A stretch of 64,000 nucleotides of DNA from Comamonadaceae bacterium (GTDB lineage Bacteria; Pseudomonadota; Gammaproteobacteria; Burkholderiales; Burkholderiaceae_C). The position numbers and the translations under genes are program-made. Below, piece after piece: positions 58,647-64,000 of the stretch (the stretch's first letter is position 1; each line of letters starts with the position of its first letter). The stretch is from the NCBI GenBank assembly GCA_947375135.1, contig CANCER010000004.1:1-64000 (forward strand), written 5' to 3'. The notes under the pieces were generated by a model. It made no database searches, was not told the DNA's origin, and was given only the letters and a program-made list of their open reading frames with translations.

Positions 58647-58683
58647 GGCCTTCTAAGTCACCAGATTTAGAAGGCCTTTTTCA
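58647..58683. terminator. Bidirectional terminator after tRNA-Val
   Basis: AGGCCTTCTAA (58647-58657) pairs perfectly with TTAGAAGGCCT (58668-58678), with T residues on the right. It can also end the converging HipA-like kinase gene. Confidence 0.92.
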
Positions 58684-58689
58684 TTTCTG

Positions 58690-60009
58690 CTACCCCATCC
58701 TGCCAATTCTTTGTGACACCTCATCCATGTGCCCACCCAATGCGGTAATGCATGGCTGGAATGCGTTACTGAATCGGCTGTCATTGCCCAGCAGGGTCCG
58801 ATATTCCTCTGCCAGTTGCCGGGCTTGTTGCCAGATGCTGTCCTCAACAGAAGGATGAAGGTAAGCAGCGGAGATGCTGTCTCTCACAACACCGCCTGCG
58901 GTGGGACTGAACGCCATGGGGAGCATGTCATAGGCCGGACTCAAGGCGTAGGGCCGACCCAGTTCACTCACAAAAGACAGGTTCCCGGCATGCATATCGG
59001 TGTTCCCGATGAGGGTGCCAAATGCGTACAGCAATGCCGCGCCAGCATGTGCCTCGGGGGTGATGACCTTTTGCTTTGCCAATTCGGAAGTCAGCACGGG
59101 CCAGGGCGCTGTTGCATTGCCTACGAATTCCCCCTCCAGCGACGCCAACGACAGCAGCGCACAGCGTCCGTGGGCGGCAACGCGGTCGAAACGCTCAAGT
59201 TCCAGAAAACGCTGCGCGCCTATATCCACAACCTTTGACCGGGCGGCTGAATGGCCGCCGATGGCAAGCGTTTCCAGGGCCAGGTGCTCAGCCAGCAGCA
59301 AATCGCGCCAGCGCTGGGCAATGGGGTTGTCCTGCGCCCCGGTGAATTTGACCAATACGTGGCTGCCGGCGGAATAGGCGCAGAACTTCGGCTGTTCGCC
59401 GCCGGCCGAAGACCAAGTATCCCCGGTGTTGAGGGCTTCTGAGGCAAGTCGAGGATAGTCCGCCGGCCCAACATCAAGCGGCGCGGGCGCGTGGATGAAT
59501 CGGTCCCTTGCAAGATCGCCCAGCAGCAGATTGCCCACCGCGTCGCCTCCGTTGGCCAAAACAGCGCGTACCGCGTCTGTATCACTCCAATGCCGGACAT
59601 CCGGCGGCAGACCCAGGCTGCTTGCATGCTGATGCGCATAGGCACGTCCCAGGAAACCTTGTGGCCGCATGTCGGTCAGCCACCAGGGCAGCCCTTCGTG
59701 GTGTACCGCAATGCCGTCGGTTTGCAGCATGACGAAGCCCTCAGGCCTGACGGCCACAAGCAATCCAAGGGGTTTTAGTTGCCCTGCACTGTTCACGCGG
59801 TAGACCGGTATGTCGGCAAGACCTCGAAATCTGTCCCGCAGGGCGTATCGGGTGGAACGGGCCGCACCCAATGTAACGATTTCGCCGGGTATTGCCGCCA
59901 GCGCTCTGGCAAGCGTGGGGCGCGATACGCCAAGTCTCGCGCGCAACGATTCCGAAGCCACAGGGCCTGCTGCAAGTGCGGCGCGGATTGGGTCAGTGCG
60001 ATCAGTCAT
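58690..60009 (-). CDS. yjjJ: HipA-like serine/threonine kinase with N-terminal HTH (YjjJ type)
   Basis: The 439-residue protein joins a helix-turn-helix (about 15-40; ESLRARLGVSRPTLARAL) to a HipA-type kinase domain. SSAGGEQPKF (200-209) and VLVKF give the nucleotide loop and lysine, NTDMHAGNLS (336-345) the catalytic loop and YDMLP (360-364) the metal-binding Asp. In E. coli YjjJ has the same fusion and inhibits growth when overproduced. No separate HipB-like antitoxin gene is present. The ATG at 60009 is chosen; a longer reading to 60234 has no support and covers the SOS promoter of the divergent gene. Confidence 0.88.
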   Translation of the reverse strand: MTDRTDPIRAALAAGPVASESLRARLGVSRPTLARALAAIPGEIVTLGAARSTRYALRDRFRGLADIPVYRVNSAGQLKPLGLLVAVRPEGFVMLQTDGIAVHHEGLPWWLTDMRPQGFLGRAYAHQHASSLGLPPDVRHWSDTDAVRAVLANGGDAVGNLLLGDLARDRFIHAPAPLDVGPADYPRLASEALNTGDTWSSAGGEQPKFCAYSAGSHVLVKFTGAQDNPIAQRWRDLLLAEHLALETLAIGGHSAARSKVVDIGAQRFLELERFDRVAAHGRCALLSLASLEGEFVGNATAPWPVLTSELAKQKVITPEAHAGAALLYAFGTLIGNTDMHAGNLSFVSELGRPYALSPAYDMLPMAFSPTAGGVVRDSISAAYLHPSVEDSIWQQARQLAEEYRTLLGNDSRFSNAFQPCITALGGHMDEVSQRIGRMG

Positions 60010-60188
60010 AAAACAATTTATGAAACGATAATTGAGGCGATATTCCGCATTGTACGACTGGGCACTCAACAGCTTTGTAAACGGGATGGCCTTGATCTTG
60101 TTGCAGATCAGCTTGATCAGTGTCGGCGCTTGGCTGGTCGCAATCGGCGCAATGGCGGCAGACTGCGCGGGAATGCTGCTTCGGTTGA

Positions 60189-60208
60189 TACTGATCTTAT
60201 ATACAGTA
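60189..60208 (+). promoter_or_regulatory. LexA (SOS) box overlapping the SRAP gene promoter
   Basis: The site reads TACTG-ATCTTATATA-CAGTA, with symmetrical TACTG/CAGTA ends and CTG-N10-CAG spacing as in proteobacterial SOS boxes (one base from the CTGT form on the left). TTGATA (60185-60190) and TATATT (60207-60212), 16 bp apart, form a promoter that LexA would cover. The ATG lies 25 bp downstream of the box. Confidence 0.85.
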
Positions 60209-60233
60209 TATTCAAGCGATAGGATGAAAAGCA

Positions 60234-60905
60234 ATGTGCAGCCACTACCAAGCCCTGAAAGAACGTGAAAAGTTTTTGCGCCACTTTGACGTGGCGCCGC
60301 CGCCCGAGGAGGGTGCCAAGCTCGACCTGTGGCCGGGCTACCTCGGCCCTTTCATTCGCAGCCATCCCCATGCCGGCGTGGGCGATGGCGCGGTTCCCGC
60401 CACAGAGGCCCTGAATGGCCTGTTTGGCCTGGTGCCGCACTGGGCCACCGATACCAAAATCACCAAGAGCACCTACAACTGCCGCAGCGAAACCGCAGCC
60501 GAGAAGCCCAGTTTCCGGGATGCGTACAAACGCAACCAACGCTGCATCATTCCAGCCGACGCCTTTTTTGAACCGGACTGGCGCAGCGGCAAGGCCATCG
60601 CCACCCGGATAGAGCACACCGGTGGCCAGCCCATGGGCATTGCCGGTCTGTGGTCGGCTTGGAAGTCACCCAGGGGCGAATGGGTCTTCAGCTACACCAT
60701 GCTCACCCTGAACGCCGATGCCCATCCCCTGATGAACCAGTTCCACAAACCGACCGACGAAAAGCGCATGGTCGCCATCCTGCCGGTGGCGCATTACAAG
60801 GACTGGTTGGCGTGCAAGGCTGGCATCCCGGAGTTCATGCGCCCTTATCCCGCAGAGAATCTGGTGGCGGTGGCGCCGCCGGCCAACAACTCCCTTTTTA
60901 CATGA
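60234..60905 (+). CDS. yedK: SRAP-domain protein (YedK/HMCES, abasic-site shield)
   Basis: The 223-residue protein crosslinks to abasic sites in single-stranded DNA through Cys2. The key residues are conserved: Cys2 (exposed after Met removal), Asn82 and Arg84 in the NCRSE motif, Glu113 and His171. The sequence around Glu (DAFFEPDW) and His (NQFHKPTDEKRM) is diverged from the common form. Transcription should be SOS-controlled by the LexA box. It overlaps the phosphatase gene by 4 bp. Confidence 0.93.
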   Translation: MCSHYQALKEREKFLRHFDVAPPPEEGAKLDLWPGYLGPFIRSHPHAGVGDGAVPATEALNGLFGLVPHWATDTKITKSTYNCRSETAAEKPSFRDAYKRNQRCIIPADAFFEPDWRSGKAIATRIEHTGGQPMGIAGLWSAWKSPRGEWVFSYTMLTLNADAHPLMNQFHKPTDEKRMVAILPVAHYKDWLACKAGIPEFMRPYPAENLVAVAPPANNSLFT

Positions 60906-61396
60906 AGCACTATTCCGTCCTTTTCGTTTGCATGGGCAACATCTGCCGCAGCCCCACAGCCGATGGCGTGTTCCGCCACATGTTGGCCGCGCAGGGCCTG
61001 CAAGACCGGGTCACGGTGGATTCGGCCGGCACCCACAACTACCACCCCAACAGCCCGCCCGACGCGCGCTCACAGGAGCATGCGGCGATGCGCGGCTATG
61101 ACCTGTCCACCTTGCGCGCCCGGCAAATCCAGCAATCCGACTTTGAAACGTTTGACCTGATCCTGGCGATGGACTGGGATAACCTGGCGCTGGTGCAGTC
61201 CATCTGCCCTTGCGGCCAGGAGCGCAAAGTGCGCCGGTTGACCGAGTTCTGCCTCACGCAGGACAGCGCTGTGGTGCCCGACCCGTATTACGACGGCCCC
61301 TCGGGCTTTGAACACGTTTTGGACTTGGTGGAGGATGCCTGCAAGGGGCTGATGCAGCATGTCCGCAAGGCAGGCGTTGGCGGACAGCCGCGTTGA
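60902..61396 (+). CDS. Low-molecular-weight protein tyrosine phosphatase
   Basis: The 164-residue phosphatase has the P-loop CMGNICRS (Cys10 to Arg16) and the general-acid motif DPYYD (127-131). It should remove phosphate from protein tyrosine (or similar) residues in the cytoplasm. It starts within the SRAP stop codon (ATGA), so it is translationally coupled and falls under the same LexA box. LMW phosphatases often pair with tyrosine kinases in exopolysaccharide clusters; no such cluster is present here. Confidence 0.93.
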   Translation: MKHYSVLFVCMGNICRSPTADGVFRHMLAAQGLQDRVTVDSAGTHNYHPNSPPDARSQEHAAMRGYDLSTLRARQIQQSDFETFDLILAMDWDNLALVQSICPCGQERKVRRLTEFCLTQDSAVVPDPYYDGPSGFEHVLDLVEDACKGLMQHVRKAGVGGQPR

Positions 61397-61949
61397 GTTG
61401 CGGGAGGCGCCATCGTTGTTCACGGCGCAGTGCCCCGGTTTTCCAAGCACGCGCCTTGCCATCCGCATGACCAAGCTCCCAAGGCCTGAGCGATAACTAT
61501 TTTTTCTTTGCAAACGATCAGTAGTCAGGCTCACGCTATGAGCCTGCAGGCCTCTACCATGGACCTTGTTGCGCAATGAGGAGCTTGACTTGCTGTTGGG
61601 TTGGGGTCTGCACCGTGAAAGCGGTGCGGGCCAGTCGCTGGATTTGATCGACAGATTGCCAGGGCGACGCACAAATACTGGCTAAAGAACCGGCTCTCCA
61701 ATCCGTTGGAAAGCCATTTTCATAGTGACTTTTGGAGAGCCTTTGATGACCTGTTTTCACCTGCCCCTGATGCGTTAACCGCGCAAAGTTTTGCGCGGGT
61801 CTCCACCGCGAGGGCGGAGCTACGCCCGGTTCGGTGTGAGGCTTCCCGTCGCGACGGGGAGCGCGTTTGCGCAACGAGGGGTCGCCAAGACCCCGGGTGC
61901 GTAGCGCACCCGGTTTGCCTACCCGACAACCAACAGCAGAAGGATTTAT
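61397..61949. repeat. Non-coding stretch with several hairpins
   Basis: No convincing gene is seen in 553 bp. CAGGCTCA/TGAGCCTG (61526-61546) is a perfect hairpin. From about 61779 a GC-rich series follows: CCGCGCAAA/TTTGCGCGG (61779-61798), CCCGTCGCGACGGG near 61845 and CCGGGTGCG/CGCACCCGG (61893-61913). None has a T run. The right part looks like an interspersed repeat; I recall similar GC-rich blocks in Burkholderiales, but this is from memory. The last bases hold the AAGGA ribosome site of the next gene. Confidence 0.5.
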
Positions 61950-62804
61950 ATGAAAGTTTTTTATCGCAAGGAACAAGTGGGTCCTGTCCAGCGCGCATCA
62001 CCATCGGCCCACAAGTCCCGCTGGGTTGTGGAGGATTGGCAGAAAAACCTGGGCGCAGCCGTCGAGATTTGCAGCTTCGAGCCTGCGACCGAAAAGCAGA
62101 TTGCGCGCGCCCATCAGGCTGACTTTGTGCAAGGCATTCTGGGCTGCACGGTGGCCAATGGCTTTGGCAATCGCGATCAGGCGGTGGCGCAGTCCTTGCC
62201 CTACACATCAGGCTCCATGCTGGCCGCCGCCGCGTATGCGGTACTGCACAAGGCGGTGGTGTGCTCACCGACCTCCGGCTTTCACCATGCCGGCTTCAGC
62301 AACGCGTGGGGCTATTGCACTTTCAATGGTCTGATGGTCACGGCGCTTGCGCTCAAGGACGCGGGCTTGGTGAACAGGGTGGCGATTCTGGACTGCGACG
62401 CGCACTACGGCGATGGCACCGACAGCATCATCCGCGCGCAGGGCATTGACTGGATAGTGCACCACACGCAGGGCCAGGACTTCTGGGATGCAGAAACTGC
62501 GGCCAACGGCGCCTACGAGCGGTGGCTCTCTGCGGCCATATCCGAATGCCTGCACTGCGATCTGGTCCTTTACCAGGCCGGTGCCGACCCGCATATCGAT
62601 GACCCGCTGGGACGCACGTTGACGACCGCGCAAATGCGGGAGCGTGACCGCACTGTATTTCAGCGGCTGGGGCATTTGCCCCTGGTATGGAACCTGGCTG
62701 GTGGTTACCAGGTGGTGGAGGGGGATACCGAAGCCGAGCGGATTGAACCGGTGCTGGCATTGCACCGGGAGACCGCGCGGCTGCATTGCGAGATGTTCGG
62801 ATAA
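61950..62804 (+). CDS. Histone deacetylase-fold hydrolase (class II HDAC/acetylpolyamine amidohydrolase-like)
   Basis: The 284-residue protein has the arginase/deacetylase zinc site: His112-His113 (SGFHHAGF), Asp150 and His152 (DCDAHYGDGT), Asp213 (GADPH) and Tyr253 (AGGYQ). It should deacetylate acetyl-lysine, acetylpolyamines or another amide in the cytoplasm. AAGGA precedes the ATG. It is shorter than most members (about 340) because the loops before the His pair are reduced. Context (a 68-residue protein downstream) does not reveal the substrate. Confidence 0.88.
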   Translation: MKVFYRKEQVGPVQRASPSAHKSRWVVEDWQKNLGAAVEICSFEPATEKQIARAHQADFVQGILGCTVANGFGNRDQAVAQSLPYTSGSMLAAAAYAVLHKAVVCSPTSGFHHAGFSNAWGYCTFNGLMVTALALKDAGLVNRVAILDCDAHYGDGTDSIIRAQGIDWIVHHTQGQDFWDAETAANGAYERWLSAAISECLHCDLVLYQAGADPHIDDPLGRTLTTAQMRERDRTVFQRLGHLPLVWNLAGGYQVVEGDTEAERIEPVLALHRETARLHCEMFG

Positions 62805-62864
62805 CGGTGCGCTGGCTGGACGAGGTCAACGCACGCCATTTTTTTAACGACAGAAAGGGAATTT

Positions 62865-63071
62865 ATGAAAGCACGCATCACACACGCCGGTGACTTTATT
62901 CGCGAGGTCGAACTCCTGCCCATTGCGGCCCAGCCGGGCAGTTTTCACCTGCAGTTCAGCAGCCAGTTGACGTCCGCCCGCAACCCCGAAGAGTGGCAAC
63001 GCAACTTCGGACTGATCCTCAAGACCCATGAACTCGAGGGGCTCAGGGATTTGATTGCTGCAGCGCTGTAA
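62865..63071 (+). CDS. Hypothetical small protein
   Basis: The 68-residue protein is preceded by a good GAAAGGGA ribosome site. It has no signal peptide, membrane segment or Cys. A strand-like N-terminal half (ELLPIAAQPGSFHLQFSSQL) is followed by a Trp/Arg helix (PEEWQRNFGLIL) and a helical end. I do not recognise a domain. It lies 60 bp after the HDAC-like gene on the same strand and may be co-transcribed. Confidence 0.65.
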   Translation: MKARITHAGDFIREVELLPIAAQPGSFHLQFSSQLTSARNPEEWQRNFGLILKTHELEGLRDLIAAAL

Positions 63072-63275
63072 TTTTCAGAGCGAAGGCGTTCATCCGTGCC
63101 CCTGCAGCGGGTGAACCTTCCGCGCTGTTGCCACGCTTCTGCCTGCCAGGCTCATGCAGTGAGCCCTGTGGCGCTTAGCATCCATTCAACGGGGGATTTG
63201 TTCCAGATTGCGCTCCCCGATATACCGTCAAAGACGCAGCTGCATATGGTGTACGCTGGAATTTGAGAGGAAATC

Positions 63276-63737
63276 ATGAGTCAACAACCGATGGATAGAT
63301 CCGCCACTTCAACGCTTGCGCCCGCCCTGCTGCAGGCTTTTCGCGAGACACATTACAGGGTCAACACAGACCCGGCTGATCTGGAGCCACTGGTGCTTCG
63401 GGTTGGTGCAATGTCAACGCCGTTGGCCAACCTGCACAAGAAGTATGGTGTGGACTGCAGCGCCTATATCACTGCCTGCAACCCATGGAGCGTCAGTCTT
63501 CCAGACGCCGAAAACGCGAGCCGGCAGGAGAATTTACTGCGCGTTCTGAGGAGCCGCAGTTTGCGCTGGCTGGAGGGGATCGGGCAGCATCCTGACAACC
63601 AGTGGCCGGGCGAGCCCAGCGTGTTGATTTTGGGACTCTCGCTGGCAGCCGCTAAGGTGTTGGCGCAGGACTTCGCCCAAAACGCCTTTGTGTGGTCCGG
63701 GGCCGATGCCAGGCCGCAGTTGGTGCTGTTGCGATAA
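63276..63737 (+). CDS. DUF3293-domain protein
   Basis: The 153-residue protein fits DUF3293: SAYITACNPWSVSLPDAEN near the middle, then WPGEPSVLILGLSLAAAKVLAQDF, and NAFVWSGADARPQLVLL at the end. The ribosome site GAGAGG lies 8 bp before the ATG. The function of the family is unknown. The 204 bp before it show no other gene. Confidence 0.8.
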   Translation: MSQQPMDRSATSTLAPALLQAFRETHYRVNTDPADLEPLVLRVGAMSTPLANLHKKYGVDCSAYITACNPWSVSLPDAENASRQENLLRVLRSRSLRWLEGIGQHPDNQWPGEPSVLILGLSLAAAKVLAQDFAQNAFVWSGADARPQLVLLR

Positions 63738-63930
63738 AGGCGGGTCGTCGCTTTTTCAGACCTTGCGCTTTGTCCAAGCGCATGCCGTTTCTCGATTGGG
63801 CTGCGCCCGCATCCCGGCAACCCCCACCTAACCAAGGCAGGCTTCCCGCTTAGCCGGCCCTTCCGGTCGGAAGCATCCATTGCGAGAACATCTTGCGACG
63901 CAGCCGCCGCCATCGCAGGCCGTAGACGCG

Positions 63931-63984
63931 TTGGGTTCGGTTGGTTTGGGTTGGGATGTGTTGGGATCGGTTGGAACTTGTTGG
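63931..63984. repeat. GT-rich tract with TTGG every 10 bp
   Basis: TTGG begins at 63931, 63941, 63951, 63961, 63971 and 63981, exactly one helical turn apart. The 10-mers are degenerate (TTGGGTTCGG, TTGGTTTGGG, TTGGGATGTG, TTGGGATCGG, TTGGAACTTG, TTGGCCTCTT). The rest of 63738-64000 shows no gene on either strand. Confidence 0.75.
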
Positions 63985-64000
63985 CCTCTTCGTGAGCGCA

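Noticed and set aside
60010..60234. N-terminal extension of the HipA-like kinase by 75 codons
   Set aside because: It would run through the SOS promoter and has no domain; the ATG at 60009 begins right before the helix-turn-helix.
60032..60268. A 78-codon plus-strand reading frame across the divergent yjjJ/SRAP promoter
   Set aside because: It covers the LexA box and overlaps the SRAP start in another frame; the sequence has no ribosome site or family resemblance.
61554..61976. A 140-codon minus-strand frame in the hairpin-rich gap
   Set aside because: It reads through inverted repeats and overlaps the ribosome site of the HDAC-like gene; the peptide looks like translated repeat DNA.
63464..63913. 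Minus-strand frame of 149 codons overlapping the DUF3293 gene
   Set aside because: It is antisense to a recognisable family and has no ribosome site or domain.

Overview
The window is chromosomal DNA of a beta-proteobacterium, most likely a Rhodoferax-like member of the Comamonadaceae (order Burkholderiales). The evidence is the gene order accA-tilS-lysC-tRNA-Ser, a phasin and an intracellular polyhydroxyalkanoate (PHA) depolymerase, a small Trp-rich Burkholderiales membrane protein, and the form of the isc and cco clusters. The genus is inference. The DNA is densely coding and mostly housekeeping. There is no CRISPR array, no rRNA and no complete mobile element.

Left part (1-26 kb). The start of lpxH runs off the left edge, followed on the minus strand by two cyclophilins, a Csd6-like L,D-transpeptidase and a TPR protein. 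Forward genes are cysS, an AlkA-type DNA glycosylase, accA, tilS, lysC and tRNA-Ser(GCT). A short decayed islet (about 9.4-10.0 kb) holds a winged-helix remnant, a truncated antitoxin and an IS66 transposase end. Then come a phasin, a DUF5710 protein, an acyl-CoA dehydrogenase, a nucleoside-salvage operon (cdd, purine nucleoside phosphorylase, deoC, deoA), tRNA-Arg(TCT), a winged-helix/TPR regulator, fumarase-murI, acs, a cytochrome c, lgt, a crotonase and matB.

Middle part (26-46 kb). A microaerobic block encodes cytochrome cbb3 oxidase and its assembly factors (ccoI, ccoS, ccoN, ccoO, ccoQ, ccoP, ccoH), an FNR-type regulator, hemN and a TauE/SafE-like membrane protein. FNR boxes lie before ccoI, ccoN and hemN. 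After dusA comes a propionyl-CoA/methylmalonyl-CoA cluster: a divergent GntR regulator, the mutase, meaB, pccB, pccA and a VOC-family probable epimerase. A 372-bp hairpin-rich element separates pccB from pccA.

Right part (46-64 kb). It holds an RnfB-like ferredoxin, PhaZ with an unusual Lys/Ala/Pro-rich tail, an exported zinc phospholipase C/P1-nuclease-like protein, an aromatic aminotransferase, uvrB, the full iscRSUA-hscBA-fdx operon, dnaQ and tRNA-Val(CAC). A YjjJ-type HipA-like kinase is divergent from an SRAP protein/low-molecular-weight phosphatase operon that has a clear LexA box. A histone-deacetylase-fold enzyme, two small genes and a GT-rich stretch with TTGG every 10 bp close the window.

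The genes together suggest a metabolically flexible heterotroph that stores PHA, feeds acetate, propionate and malonate into CoA pathways, and switches to high-affinity respiration when oxygen is low. The observations most worth following are the SOS-controlled SRAP/phosphatase operon next to a HipA-like kinase, the operator-like motif shared by the phasin and PhaZ promoters, and the PhaZ tail.
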